A DNA stretch of 64,000 bases from an uncultured bacterium (GCA_905215385.1 CAJMPY010000003.1:62001-126000), one strand, 5' to 3'. Shown: positions 22,962-32,131, counted from the stretch's first letter. Notes: generated by a model from the sequence alone, not told the origin. Program-made: numbers and translations.

Positions 22962-25190
22962 TTAGAAGTTGGCGTCGTTGAACTGGGTGCTCTCGAGTCC
23001 GTCGAGTTGCTGTTCGGGCGTATCTGCGACGCTCTCGAGCAGCTCAGTGGGATCGACGTTCATATTCTTACCGGCTTCGTTGCCGTTGACCAGGTCGTCC
23101 GAGAAGATGTCGACTTCCATTTCTTCGGCCTCTTCGATCTGAACCTCGAGCGGCACTTGGGTGCGCACGAGCTTAACGGCCGGGCGCATGCGGGCAAACA
23201 GCGGCACGTACTCGATGATGATGGCCGAGTTCTCGAGACCGTACCAGCGTGCCGGGCTTCCGCAGGCGCGGCGGACGGCGTACTTGATGGCCATCACGCG
23301 GTGGTCATTGCGGTTGATGTCCGTTTCGGGGGCGAGCATCTTGCGCAGCATACAAAAACGGAAGTCGCCCACGTTGCCGCGCGCCTCGTAGATGGAGTAG
23401 GTGTGATGCTGCGGCGGCAGCTCACCCGATGCCATCAAGTCGCCAACGATTTGGCGCAGGTAGGCATTAATGCGCTGGTTGACCTTAAAGCCCAAGTCCA
23501 GGCGCACGCGGAACAAAAAGTCCGTGCCAAAGGTCTCGACGGAATACTCGTGCGTATAGGGCTCGTCGGTAACGTGCACGTTGATGAACCAGTATGCCTT
23601 GGCGCGCTTGGGATGCTTATCCAAGATGGAATAGAGCACGTCGCGGTCGAGCGTGAGCGGGTCGGGGCTGTTGGTGAGGAACACCAGATTGTCGGCGAGC
23701 ACGGGGTAGGTCTCGTCGTTGCGCAGGCGGTTGAGCTGGTCAATGTACTTGGAGACGGGCAGCAGGATCGTCTGCGTGCGCTCGATGGCGGTGCCGCGGC
23801 GCCACACGTACATAAGGCCAAACAGCAGCGAGGCCAAGAAGATCATTACGTAGCCGCCGTCAAAGAACATGGTGAGGCACGAGGCGAAGAAGCACAGCTC
23901 AATGGCACCGAAGAGCAGGGCGAAGACGCAGGCGCCCAGCTTGTGCTTGAGGATGCCGGCGATATAGCTCGTCAGCAGCGTGGTGGTCATAAGCATGGTC
24001 ACGGTAATGGCGAGGCCATAGGCGCTCTCCATGCGCTCGGAGTTCTGGAACAGCAGCACAATGAAGATGCAGCCGACCCACATGATGTTGTTGACGAGTG
24101 GAATATAGAGCTGACCCTTGGTGTCGCTGGGGTAGTGGATGCGCAGGTGCGGCATGAGATTGAGACGGGTTGCCTCGGATACCAGCGAGAACGAGCCGGT
24201 GATGAGCGCCTGCGAGGCGATGATGGCCGCTACGGCCGAAAGCACGATGGCAAAGGGGCGCAGGGGCTCGGGGAGCATCATATAGAACGGGTTGACGATA
24301 TCCATCGCAAGCATCTGGGGGTTGGAGTTATTGGCGAGCAGCCAAGCTCCCTGACCCAGATAGTTGAGGATAAGGGCCGCCTTAACAAACGGCCAGGATG
24401 CATAGATGTTTGCCTTGCCCACGTGACCCATGTCCGAATAGAGCGCCTCGGCACCGGTTGTCGATAGGAAGACAAAGCCGAGCACCATAATGCCCGAGTG
24501 GTTGATGGGCGAGAACAGAAACATGATGCCGCGGATGGGGTTGAGCGCGCGTAGGATGGACAGGTTGCCGAGCATGTTGAACAGGCCAGCGCCTGCCAAG
24601 AACAGGAACCATAGTGTCATGAGCGGGCCGAACAGCTTGCCGATCGACGAGGTGCCGGCGCGCTGCATGGCAAACAGCCCGCAGATAATGATGATGGTAA
24701 TAATGATGACGTTGGTTTGCCCGTCACCCAAAAGCGCGTGACCCCACTCGATGGTGCGCAGGCCCTCAATGGCCGTGGTGACCGTGACCGCGGGGGTGAG
24801 GATGCCGTCGGCGAGCAGCGCCGCGCCGCCGATCATGGCGGGAAGGATCAGCCACGGTGCCACCTTGCGCACGAGACTGAACAGGGCGAAGATGCCGCCT
24901 TCGTTGTGGTTATCGGCCTTCATGGCGATTACCACGTATTTGACCGTGGTCACGAGCGTCATGGTCCAGATGACGAGCGAAAGTGCGCCCAGAATCATAT
25001 CCTCGCTGACGGTGCCGATGCCGCCGTTGTTGGCGACGATCGATTTCATGGTGTACATAGGGCTCGTGCCGATGTCGCCATAGACGACGCCGAGCGTTAC
25101 GAGCAGCATGCCAGCGGAGAGGGGGATGGCTCCGTGCCCGCCTTGCCCGCGCTGGTCTTGGAGGTTTGCCTCCAGTTTGTTGTGTGCCAC
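22962..25190 (-). CDS. kup: KUP-family potassium uptake transporter
   Basis: A membrane protein of about 742 residues of the KUP/HAK/KT family, proton-coupled K+ uptake. The hallmark GVVYGDIGTSPMYTMKSIV lies near residue 33, NHNEGGIFALFSLV near 92 and GGAALLADGILTPAVTVTTAIEG near 118. Twelve hydrophobic segments are followed by a long soluble C-terminal domain of about 250 residues. A GTG at 25190 has AAGGGAG five bases upstream and is preferred; an ATG six codons earlier (25208) is in frame but has no site. The C-terminal tail after residue 690 is acidic and not conserved in the family. Confidence 0.88.
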   Translation of the reverse strand: MAHNKLEANLQDQRGQGGHGAIPLSAGMLLVTLGVVYGDIGTSPMYTMKSIVANNGGIGTVSEDMILGALSLVIWTMTLVTTVKYVVIAMKADNHNEGGIFALFSLVRKVAPWLILPAMIGGAALLADGILTPAVTVTTAIEGLRTIEWGHALLGDGQTNVIIITIIIICGLFAMQRAGTSSIGKLFGPLMTLWFLFLAGAGLFNMLGNLSILRALNPIRGIMFLFSPINHSGIMVLGFVFLSTTGAEALYSDMGHVGKANIYASWPFVKAALILNYLGQGAWLLANNSNPQMLAMDIVNPFYMMLPEPLRPFAIVLSAVAAIIASQALITGSFSLVSEATRLNLMPHLRIHYPSDTKGQLYIPLVNNIMWVGCIFIVLLFQNSERMESAYGLAITVTMLMTTTLLTSYIAGILKHKLGACVFALLFGAIELCFFASCLTMFFDGGYVMIFLASLLFGLMYVWRRGTAIERTQTILLPVSKYIDQLNRLRNDETYPVLADNLVFLTNSPDPLTLDRDVLYSILDKHPKRAKAYWFINVHVTDEPYTHEYSVETFGTDFLFRVRLDLGFKVNQRINAYLRQIVGDLMASGELPPQHHTYSIYEARGNVGDFRFCMLRKMLAPETDINRNDHRVMAIKYAVRRACGSPARWYGLENSAIIIEYVPLFARMRPAVKLVRTQVPLEVQIEEAEEMEVDIFSDDLVNGNEAGKNMNVDPTELLESVADTPEQQLDGLESTQFNDANF

Positions 25191-25288
25191 GAGGACTCCC
25201 TTAGACATCCGGTTATCTGTCTAGGACAAAAACTTTATGCCGTCTTTATACATACAAGAGCAGTTTGGCACATCGGGTTATTTTAGAC

Positions 25289-25312
25289 AATAATCCTCAG
25301 CTGGGGATTATT
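25289..25312. promoter_or_regulatory. Perfect 8-bp dyad upstream of kup
   Basis: AATAATCC and GGATTATT pair around eight bases. It lies between the EamA-family gene's stop and kup, about 100 bases upstream of kup, and has no T-run. It could be an operator or a weak terminator. Confidence 0.4.
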
Positions 25313-25346
25313 TATCTACGCAGGTAGCATTTCAAAGCAGGGGCTT

Positions 25347-26258
25347 TTAAGCACGTGCTATCTGGGCGATGCCAGCCTTGGCGTTTGCGCGTTTGCCGGC
25401 GAGTTCGCAAAAAATCGCGCCGCCGATGATAAGCGCGGCGCCCATCAGGCGGACCGGTGTTATGGCTTCACCCAAAAGGGCGGCCGAGAACACGACCGCC
25501 GAAAGCGGCTCGAGGTAGCCGACGACGGCGACGGTCTGGACGGGCAGCTTGGCGACGGCGCTAAAGTAGAGCAGGCAACCAATGCCGGTGTTGACGACGC
25601 CGAGCATAGCGACGGCGCGCCAATCAATACTGGCGGCGACGCCGGCGGACAGGAATGAGGGAGCGCCCTGCGTGATGAGCGTGAGGGCCAGCGCGGTCAC
25701 AAAGGCGGCGCTCACCTGGAGCGTGGAGTTCTCGAGGCCTTCGATGTGTGGCGCACCCTTGCTAGCGATGACCATCAATGCGTAGCAGAAGGCCGAGACG
25801 ATGCCGCAGGCAATACCCGCAATGGGCATATTGCCGCCTAGACCTTGTGCCGCAATGAGAAAAGCACCGCAGGCGACGGCGATAAAGCCGGCGATTTTGC
25901 TGCCGGTCAGCTTTTCGCCAAAAATGAGCGGGGAGAGGGCCATAACGATGATGGGGCCACAGTAATACAACAGCGAGGAGATACCAACGCCGATCGTCTG
26001 ATAGGCGCGGAACAGGAAAATCCAGCTGGCGCCCAGCGCGGCGCCCGAGACGATGAGCGCTGCGGCCTCGCGGGGGCGAGACGGAGCCTGCAGGTTATGG
26101 CGCTTGGTTATGAAGAGGATGGCGGCAAGGGTGAGAGCGCCCAAAAACGTGCGCAACAGTACGATATCGGAGCTCGGCAGCGCGATGGCAGCGGCGATGA
26201 TGCCGTTGGAGCCAAACAATAGCAATGCTGCTAAGTACGTAAACAATCCGTTGTTCAT
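25347..26258 (-). CDS. EamA/RhaT-family DMT transporter
   Basis: A 303-residue exporter of the drug/metabolite transporter superfamily with ten hydrophobic segments forming two EamA repeats (about residues 1-140 and 150-290). Repeat signatures include FRAYQTIGVGISSLLYYCGP in the first half and YFSAVAKLPVQTVAVVGYLE in the second. It is divergent from a LysR regulator with a dyad at 26288-26304 in between, the usual layout of an LTTR controlling an efflux gene. The start at 26258 has AGGGG about 11 bases upstream. The exported metabolite is unknown. Confidence 0.87.
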   Translation of the reverse strand: MNNGLFTYLAALLLFGSNGIIAAAIALPSSDIVLLRTFLGALTLAAILFITKRHNLQAPSRPREAAALIVSGAALGASWIFLFRAYQTIGVGISSLLYYCGPIIVMALSPLIFGEKLTGSKIAGFIAVACGAFLIAAQGLGGNMPIAGIACGIVSAFCYALMVIASKGAPHIEGLENSTLQVSAAFVTALALTLITQGAPSFLSAGVAASIDWRAVAMLGVVNTGIGCLLYFSAVAKLPVQTVAVVGYLEPLSAVVFSAALLGEAITPVRLMGAALIIGGAIFCELAGKRANAKAGIAQIARA

Positions 26259-26287
26259 GTGCTGACATCCCCTCTATATCCGAGCAT

Positions 26288-26331
26288 GTTCACTATGGGT
26301 GAACTGGCTTTAGAAGAAAAGCGAATATAAT
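26288..26331 (+). promoter_or_regulatory. Candidate LysR operator and promoter between EamA and LysR genes
   Basis: GTTCAC, five bases, GTGAAC (26288-26304) is a perfect inverted repeat. TATAAT at 26326-26331 is a consensus -10 for the rightward LysR gene, so the dyad sits at about the -35 to -50 position, as is usual for LysR autoregulation. Confidence 0.55.
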
Positions 26332-26376
26332 GCATGGATAACATGACAAAAACTCATGTAAAGGTGGAGGGGTGCC

Positions 26377-27234
26377 GTGGAAACGAATATTCAAAAGATG
26401 CAGGTGCTGCTCGAGACCGTGCGGGCCGGCAGTTTTACGCGCGCCGCCGAGCGGCTGAGCTATTCGCAGTCGGGCGTGAGCCGCATGGTGGGCGACCTTG
26501 AGACCGATTGGGGTTTTAAGGTGCTCGACCGCAGCCGCGAGGGTGTGGTGCTTTCTGCCGATGGGCGGCAGATCATGCCGGCGGTTGAGGCGCTCTGCGA
26601 GGAGTTTGGCCGCCTGCAGCGACACGTGGACGAGATGCGTGGGCTCATGCGCGGCAAGATCTGCATTGGTACGTTTTCGAGTGTGGCGACCCATGTACTG
26701 CCGCCGGTGATTGCGCGCTTTCGCGCCGATCATCCGGATGTCGATTACGAGCTGCTGATGGGTGATTACTCCGAGATTGAGCAATGGGTGGCGGAAGGCC
26801 GCTGCGACCTGGGCTTTATTCCGCGCGAGCCACGCGGCGCCGGCATGGCGTCGCGACCGTTGGTGCAAGACGAGTTGATGGCCGTGGTGCCAGCGGACTC
26901 CTCGCTTGCCACGGCGGAGGTCGTTTCTCTTGCCGATTTAGCCAACGAGCAGTTTATTCTGCTAGAACGCGGCACTGATGACGAGATTACGCCGCTATTC
27001 CGTCGGGCGGGGCTGGCGGTGCGCTCAAAACTGTCGACTTGGGATGACTATGCGATTATGGCTATGGTCGAGGATGGCCTGGGCGTGAGCATTCTTCCCG
27101 CGCTCATCTTGCGTCGCTGCCAGTTCGATGTTGCTGTGCGTCCGCTCGAAGGGCATCCCCATCGGCAGATCAACGCCATATATCGAACGGCCGATGTTTC
27201 GCTTGCCGCCGCTCGTTTCCTCGAATACCTCTAA
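26377..27234 (+). CDS. LysR-family transcriptional regulator
   Basis: A 285-residue LTTR: the N-terminal helix-turn-helix METNIQKMQVLLETVRAGSF then TRAAERLSYSQSGVSRMVGD, and an effector domain from about residue 88. It starts with GTG at 26377, preceded by GGTGGAGG. Divergent orientation to an EamA exporter and the shared dyad make regulation of that exporter the best guess. The next gene, an aminotransferase fusion, begins 160 bp later with its own promoter. Confidence 0.88.
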   Translation: METNIQKMQVLLETVRAGSFTRAAERLSYSQSGVSRMVGDLETDWGFKVLDRSREGVVLSADGRQIMPAVEALCEEFGRLQRHVDEMRGLMRGKICIGTFSSVATHVLPPVIARFRADHPDVDYELLMGDYSEIEQWVAEGRCDLGFIPREPRGAGMASRPLVQDELMAVVPADSSLATAEVVSLADLANEQFILLERGTDDEITPLFRRAGLAVRSKLSTWDDYAIMAMVEDGLGVSILPALILRRCQFDVAVRPLEGHPHRQINAIYRTADVSLAAARFLEYL

Positions 27235-27296
27235 ATGCATGCACGTCGTTATCGCCTTGGGATAAATCTCGAGGTCTTGCTCATTTTATTTTTGAA

Positions 27297-27376
27297 ATTG
27301 AACTTTTCGAAATAGCACGGCGCTATACTGCTGCCTAAATTGAACTCAGGTTCAATTCGTGTTGTATAAATTGAAC
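27297..27376 (+). promoter_or_regulatory. ATTGAAC operator array and promoter of the HTH-aminotransferase gene
   Basis: The heptamer ATTGAAC occurs at 27297-27303, again at 27339 as the left arm of a perfect dyad (ATTGAACTCAGGTTCAAT, 27339-27356), and at 27370-27376. A -10-like TATACT lies at 27324-27329. Four half-sites around a promoter directly before a gene with its own XRE DNA-binding domain suggest autoregulation; no experiment is implied. Confidence 0.6.
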
Positions 27377-27397
27377 TTTGCCAGCAAGGAGGTTCTA

Positions 27398-28918
27398 GTG
27401 GCCCAAGAGACGTTTAGCGATCGTCTGCGACAGGCTATGTCCGGTTGCGACGTTCGCCAGTCGGACGTGATCCGCGCATCGGAGATGCTCGGCAAAAAAC
27501 TCGGCAAGAGTCAGATGAGCCAATATGTGAGCGGCAAGACGATTCCGCGGCGCGATGTGGCTGAGCTGCTCGCCCGTATTTTGGAGGTCGATGTTACCTG
27601 GCTGCTTGCCGGCGACGCCGATCAAGGCGAGGCATCATCACCCCGCAACGATTCCAAGCCCGAACCCCATCCCTCAGCTCAAATTGCAAGGAGCACCACC
27701 ATGCGTACTTTTTCTAAATCCACCAAGCTCGATAACGTCCTGTATGACGTGCGCGGTCCCGTCGTCGACGAGGCCGCCCGTATGGAGGACGAGGGCGAGC
27801 GCATCCTCAAGCTCAATATCGGCAACCCGGCGCCCTTCGGTTTCCGCACGCCCGACGAGGTCATCAAGGACATGCGCCAGCAGCTGCCCGACTGCGAAGG
27901 CTATTCCAACTCGCGTGGCCTGTTCTCCGCGCGCAAGGCGATCATGCAGTATTCGCAGATCAAGGGCTTGCCCAACGTTCAGATGGAGCATATCTACACG
28001 GGCAACGGCGTGTCCGAGCTCATTCAGCTTTCGATGAACGCGCTGCTCGACAATGGCGACGAGATTCTGATCCCCAGCCCCGACTATCCGCTCTGGACGG
28101 CGTGCGCAACCCTTGCCGGCGGTCATCCCGTGCACTATCTGTGCGATGAGCAGGCGGATTGGTATCCCGACCTGGAGGATATGGAGTCCAAGATCACGAG
28201 CGCGACCAAAGCCCTCGTCATCATCAACCCCAACAACCCCACGGGTTCCGTCTATCCGCGCGAGGTGCTCGAGGGCATCGTCGAGGTTGCACGCAGGCAT
28301 CAGCTGATGATCTTTGCTGATGAGATCTACGACCGCCTGTGCATGGACGGCTACGAGCACGTCTCGATTGCCTCGCTCGCTCCCGATCTGCCCTGCGTCA
28401 CCTTTAGCGGTCTGTCCAAGTCGCACATGATCGCGGGCTATCGTATTGGCTGGATGGTGCTTTCGGGCAACCAGCGCTGCATGAGCGACTTCATCATGGG
28501 CATCAACATGCTCTCCAACATGCGCCTGTGCTCCAACGTGCCGGCTCAGTCGATCGTTCAGACGGCGCTCGGTGGCCATCAGTCCGTCAACGACTACATC
28601 CGCCCCGGCGGCCGTGTCTACGAGCAGCGCAACTTTGTGTATGAGGCGCTCAACAAGATTGACGGCATCTCGGTGGTTAAGCCGCGTGCGGCGTTCTACA
28701 TCTTCCCCAAGATGGATGTGAAGAAGTTCAACATTACCGATGACGAGCAGTTCGCCCTTGACCTGCTGCACGAGAAGAAGATTCTGATCACGCGCGGCGG
28801 CGGCTTCAACTGGGCTGAGCCCGACCACTTCCGTATCGTGTACCTGCCGCGCATGGAAGTGCTCAAAGAGTCCCTCGAAGATCTCGCCGACTTCTTCGAT
28901 CATTACCGCCAGAGCTAG
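27398..28918 (+). CDS. XRE-HTH / alanine-type aminotransferase fusion
   Basis: About 506 residues. Residues 1-75 are an XRE-like helix-turn-helix domain (RLRQAMSGCDVRQSDVIRAS, then KSQMSQYVSGKTIPRRDVAE). A polar linker leads to a complete class-I PLP aminotransferase similar to AlaA: IGNPAPFGFRTP near 143, NPNNPTG near 277, and SGLSKSHMIAGYRIGW near 338 with the PLP lysine. The GTG at 27398 has AAGGAGG upstream. An internal ATG at 27701 has its own AAGGAG and would give a 405-residue enzyme, the normal AlaA length, so two products are possible. It likely converts pyruvate and glutamate to alanine and 2-oxoglutarate; the regulatory role of the HTH is inferred. Confidence 0.85.
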   Translation: MAQETFSDRLRQAMSGCDVRQSDVIRASEMLGKKLGKSQMSQYVSGKTIPRRDVAELLARILEVDVTWLLAGDADQGEASSPRNDSKPEPHPSAQIARSTTMRTFSKSTKLDNVLYDVRGPVVDEAARMEDEGERILKLNIGNPAPFGFRTPDEVIKDMRQQLPDCEGYSNSRGLFSARKAIMQYSQIKGLPNVQMEHIYTGNGVSELIQLSMNALLDNGDEILIPSPDYPLWTACATLAGGHPVHYLCDEQADWYPDLEDMESKITSATKALVIINPNNPTGSVYPREVLEGIVEVARRHQLMIFADEIYDRLCMDGYEHVSIASLAPDLPCVTFSGLSKSHMIAGYRIGWMVLSGNQRCMSDFIMGINMLSNMRLCSNVPAQSIVQTALGGHQSVNDYIRPGGRVYEQRNFVYEALNKIDGISVVKPRAAFYIFPKMDVKKFNITDDEQFALDLLHEKKILITRGGGFNWAEPDHFRIVYLPRMEVLKESLEDLADFFDHYRQS

Positions 28919-28941
28919 TGGGATAGAAGTTCCGCACTATG

Positions 28942-28982
28942 AAAAGCTCCCTGCAGTTGTTTTGCTGCAGGGAGCTTTCTTG
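28942..28982. terminator. Bidirectional terminator after the aminotransferase gene
   Basis: AAAGCTCCCTGCAG and CTGCAGGGAGCTTT form a 14-bp perfect stem with an 8-base loop. TTTCTT follows on the plus strand and a shorter T-tract on the minus strand, serving the convergent deformylase-like gene too. Confidence 0.85.
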
Positions 28983-28993
28983 AATCGGCGGAA

Positions 28994-29404
28994 CTAAATA
29001 ACGATTCCGCAACAGTGGTCGATTTCGTGTTGGATGATTTCGGCGGTGTAGCCCGAGAAGTTTTTGATGCGGTGGACGAAATTCTCGTCCAAATACTCAA
29101 CCTTAATGCGGCGATAGCGAGTACAGGGGCGCTCGCCGGAAAGCGAGAGGCATTCTTCGCTCGTCTGATAGGAATTGACCTGCTCAAGAATTTGAGGGTT
29201 GTACATCAGCAGCGCCCTGTTGCCGTCCTTTACGCAGATGATGCGTTTGCGCACGCCAATCATGTTGGCGGCAAGGCCCACGCACTCGTGCTCATGCTCA
29301 TGGAGCGTATCCAGGAGGTCCTGCCCGGTCACGGCGTCATCGGGGCCCGCGTCTTCGGAAGGCAGGCGTAAAAAGAACTCGGATTTCATGATGGGTTTGA
29401 TCAT
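28994..29404 (-). CDS. Peptide deformylase-like protein, motif-complete
   Basis: A 136-residue peptide-deformylase-family protein. Motif 2 (EECLSLSGE) supplies the metal-binding Cys and motif 3 (IQHEIDHCCG) keeps both His and the catalytic Glu; motif 1 is CVGLAANMIG, with Met where Gln is usual. It is shorter than housekeeping Def proteins (about 165-190) and belongs to the small PDF-like group seen in Firmicutes and Actinobacteria. GAGGAG precedes the ATG at 29404. It may deformylate N-formylmethionine peptides, but the Gln-to-Met change leaves this open. Compare the relative at 21364-21783. Confidence 0.82.
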   Translation of the reverse strand: MIKPIMKSEFFLRLPSEDAGPDDAVTGQDLLDTLHEHEHECVGLAANMIGVRKRIICVKDGNRALLMYNPQILEQVNSYQTSEECLSLSGERPCTRYRRIKVEYLDENFVHRIKNFSGYTAEIIQHEIDHCCGIVI

Positions 29405-29608
29405 GGCGGGCTCCTCATGTCTCGTGCTTTCGTGGACTTTTAATAATAGCGCGGAAGGAAAGCTGCGCGTCAGCGTTACAATCTTTCGACGTTGGACCAT
29501 GTTGTCAGATCCGTTGCGTGCGGCGTCTGACGTAAGTCTAGGGCTCATGCTCGCCCTGGACTGTTCCTCTGGGGCGATGTGACTGTCGTTCCAAGAGGAA
29601 GGAAATGC

Positions 29609-31024
29609 ATGGGGAGCAAATCTCAGCAACAAGTTCAAGTAGCGCCATCGGCCACTGCGGCGTTTCTCGTCGTAATGTATATTGCAGCCTTTGTCGCCGC
29701 GTTTAACGAGAACATTATTAACGTGGCGTTGCACGACATCATGGCGGCCTTTTCGGTGAGCGCTACCACGGCGCAGTGGCTCGTTTCGGGATACATGATC
29801 GTGACGTCGATCTTTACGGCTATCATGGCCTTTCTGTCCGGTCGTTTCTCGATGCGCAAGCTGCTGTTTTTCGCATGCGGATGCATGGTCGCCGGAGAAG
29901 TCCTGTGCCTGGTCGCCCCGTCGTTTACCGTTTTGCTGCCAAGTCGTATTTTGCAGGCTGCGGGATCGGGCATCTTGTTTCCGCTCATGATGAATGTGGT
30001 GCTATCTTGTGCTCCGCGCGAGAAGCTCGGTCTGTATCTGAGCCTGGGCGGTGCCTGCATTACGCTAGGGCCGGCGTTTGGGCCCGTGATTAGTGGTCTT
30101 ATGTGCACGTTGTTTGGCTGGAGGGCGGTGTTCGTAGTGCCGCTGGTGGGCGGTGTCGTGGTCGCCGCGGCGGCAGCAAAGCTCGTTCGGAATGTCGGAG
30201 AGCGCTCGAACACCACGCTTGATATTCTGTCGGTTGTTTTGCTCACTGCCGGCATTACGGCGTTCGTGTATTCCGTAGGCGAGTTCTCGACCAATGTGAT
30301 GGCCGGTATCGCGACGCTTTTCGCCGCTGTTGTGGTGCTCGGCCTGTTTGCGGTTCGTCAGCTCAAGCTCAAGCATCCGGTGCTTAACGTGCGTCCCATG
30401 GCGAGCGTTCGTTTTTGGCCTGCATGCCTGCTTGTGGTGGTGTCGATGATGACGACGTTCTCGATGAGCGTTTTGTTGCCGCTCTATTTTGAGGGCGCAT
30501 ACGGCATGACCGCACTTGTCGCGGGTTTGCTCATTTTGCCGGCGATCGCCTGCAACGCCGTGACCTCGATTGTGGGCGGACGCGTGATGGATGCCCGTGG
30601 TGCGTGGCCGCTGCTGCCGGTCGGCTTTGCCCTGATCGCTGTGGGGCAGACGGCAATCTCGATGACCGCGGCAAGCATGAACATCGGCGTTGTCGTGCTG
30701 CTGACCGTTGTGGTGTATGCCGGCGTCGGTTTGGTACTGAGCCCCTCGCAGACCGCCGGTTTGGAGACGCTTCCCGCCGCTGAGCATCCTCACGGAACGG
30801 CATTGCTTAACACGTGGAACATGATTGCCGCGTCGTTTGGTCCGTCGCTGTTTATCGGCCTGCTTTCGAGTTCTGCGGTGGCTGCTGGCGCCGCAGGCGT
30901 TGCGTCGGACGTTGCCCAGGCGATAGGATTTGCAGCCGCCGTGCGCGTGGCGGCCGTGATTGCCGTTGTCGGGTTCGCGGTGTCGCTGGTGTACGCTCGC
31001 CGCGAGTCGCACATGTCGCATTAA
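29609..31024 (+). CDS. MFS transporter, DHA2 (14-helix) drug-efflux type
   Basis: A 471-residue major facilitator with about 14 hydrophobic segments. NENIINVALHDIMAAFSVSA then TTAQWLVSGYMI at residues 34-65 is the DHA2/EmrB-like opening with the family's AxxxWxxxxY pattern. FLSGRFSMRKLLFFACGC is motif A, and LGGACITLGPAFGPVISGLM is the antiporter motif C. It probably exports a toxic or signalling small molecule by proton antiport. The ATG at 29609 has GAGGAAGG upstream and is preferred to a start 10 codons earlier. It is divergent from the deformylase-like gene and has no local regulator. Confidence 0.87.
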   Translation: MGSKSQQQVQVAPSATAAFLVVMYIAAFVAAFNENIINVALHDIMAAFSVSATTAQWLVSGYMIVTSIFTAIMAFLSGRFSMRKLLFFACGCMVAGEVLCLVAPSFTVLLPSRILQAAGSGILFPLMMNVVLSCAPREKLGLYLSLGGACITLGPAFGPVISGLMCTLFGWRAVFVVPLVGGVVVAAAAAKLVRNVGERSNTTLDILSVVLLTAGITAFVYSVGEFSTNVMAGIATLFAAVVVLGLFAVRQLKLKHPVLNVRPMASVRFWPACLLVVVSMMTTFSMSVLLPLYFEGAYGMTALVAGLLILPAIACNAVTSIVGGRVMDARGAWPLLPVGFALIAVGQTAISMTAASMNIGVVVLLTVVVYAGVGLVLSPSQTAGLETLPAAEHPHGTALLNTWNMIAASFGPSLFIGLLSSSAVAAGAAGVASDVAQAIGFAAAVRVAAVIAVVGFAVSLVYARRESHMSH

Positions 31025-31176
31025 TGTGTGCACATAGATTCTGCAGCTAGATTGGATGGCGACACCATAAACTAATGGACGTTTTGCCGAGAGGCATGAA
31101 TGTATAAAGCGCAAAGAGTGCGCGACGGGCCCCGCGAATGGGGCGATGATGCCCGAGAGGGCCAAGAAGGAGTCTC

Positions 31177-32088
31177 ATGTCTGAGAACGAAGAGATCATG
31201 AACGAGACCGAGAACGAGACCATGGCTGCCGAGGTCGAGGCAGTCGAGACCGTGGAGACCGAAGCTGCTGAGGTTGAGGCTGCTGACGAGGTTTCCGCCG
31301 AGGAGGAGGCCGAGGTTGTCGAGGCCGCCGTTGATTACGATGACGAAGAGCTGATGGACAAGATGCAGAAGGCCGCCCGCCTGCTGCGTAGCCGTCGCTT
31401 TGCTATTTCCAAGGAGGAGGAGGCCAAGGCCGAGCGTATGGCGAACATCGAGCGCGCCATCAAGCTGCTTGACCTCAAGCCCAAGATGGAGCAGAAGGAG
31501 ATGTCCGACCTGCTGGGCATGCGCCTTCGTGAACTCGATGGCCTGATGGCCGAGGCCGAGGCTGCCGATCTGGTCGGCCGCATCGACGACGCCGAGGGCG
31601 ATATGCGCAAGATCGTCGTCTTCGCTGCCGAGGATGCCGCTGAGGGCCTGGTCGAGCTTGCCAACAAGAAGGAGAAGCTCCTGCCCGAGCTTTCTTACGA
31701 GGAGGCCACCGAGCTGATGGCCGCTCTCGATAAGGTTATCGCTCCGCTCGTCGCCATGGGCCTGGACGAGGACCGCGGTCCTCGCGGCGGCCGTGACGAT
31801 CGCGGTGGCCGTGGCGGCGACCGTGGCGGTCGCGGCGGCTTTGGCGATCGCGGTGGCCGCGGCGGTGACCGCGGCGGTCGCGGTGGCGATCGCGGTGGCC
31901 GTGGCGGCTTTGGTGACCGTGGCGGCGACCGTGGCGGTCGCGGCGGCTTCGGCGGCAACCGTGGTGGTTATGGTGACCGCGGTGGCAACCGTGGCGGCTT
32001 TGGCGGCAACCGTGGTAACGACCGCGGCGGTCGCGGTGGCGATCGCGGCGGCCGCAACGGTGGCGGCTTCCGCGGCAACCGCTTCTAA
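31177..32088 (+). CDS. Acidic winged-helix-like protein with a long RGG-repeat tail
   Basis: A 303-residue protein in three parts. Residues 1-60 are strongly acidic (Glu-rich). Residues 60-190 are helical and may form a winged-helix-like unit (KPKMEQKEMSDLLGMRLREL then DGLMAEAEAADLVGRI). Residues 200-303 are an RGG/RG-rich tail built from units such as DRGGRGG, FGDRGG and FGGNRGG. RGG tails bind RNA or drive condensation in eukaryotes and some bacterial RNA helicases and single-strand-binding proteins; RNA or nucleic-acid binding is therefore a fair inference. AAGGAG precedes the ATG. I do not recognise a named family. Confidence 0.75.
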   Translation: MSENEEIMNETENETMAAEVEAVETVETEAAEVEAADEVSAEEEAEVVEAAVDYDDEELMDKMQKAARLLRSRRFAISKEEEAKAERMANIERAIKLLDLKPKMEQKEMSDLLGMRLRELDGLMAEAEAADLVGRIDDAEGDMRKIVVFAAEDAAEGLVELANKKEKLLPELSYEEATELMAALDKVIAPLVAMGLDEDRGPRGGRDDRGGRGGDRGGRGGFGDRGGRGGDRGGRGGDRGGRGGFGDRGGDRGGRGGFGGNRGGYGDRGGNRGGFGGNRGNDRGGRGGDRGGRNGGGFRGNRF

Positions 32089-32091
32089 TTA

Positions 32092-32118
32092 GTTACGCGG
32101 TTCTACGAACCGCGTAAC
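32092..32118 (+). terminator. Hairpin immediately after the RGG-protein gene
   Basis: GTTACGCGGTT and AACCGCGTAAC form an 11-bp perfect stem with a 5-base loop, four bases after the stop. No T-run follows, so termination alone is uncertain; it may protect the mRNA 3' end. Confidence 0.5.
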
Positions 32119-32131
32119 CAGTTGACGCTGC

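Noticed and set aside
22938..24467. 509-codon plus-strand frame opposite kup
   Set aside because: Low-complexity His/Gln/Gly composition and complete overlap with the Kup coding region.
31780..32085. Short nucleotide repeats as CRISPR or satellite
   Set aside because: They are in-frame codons for RGG units inside a protein-coding gene.
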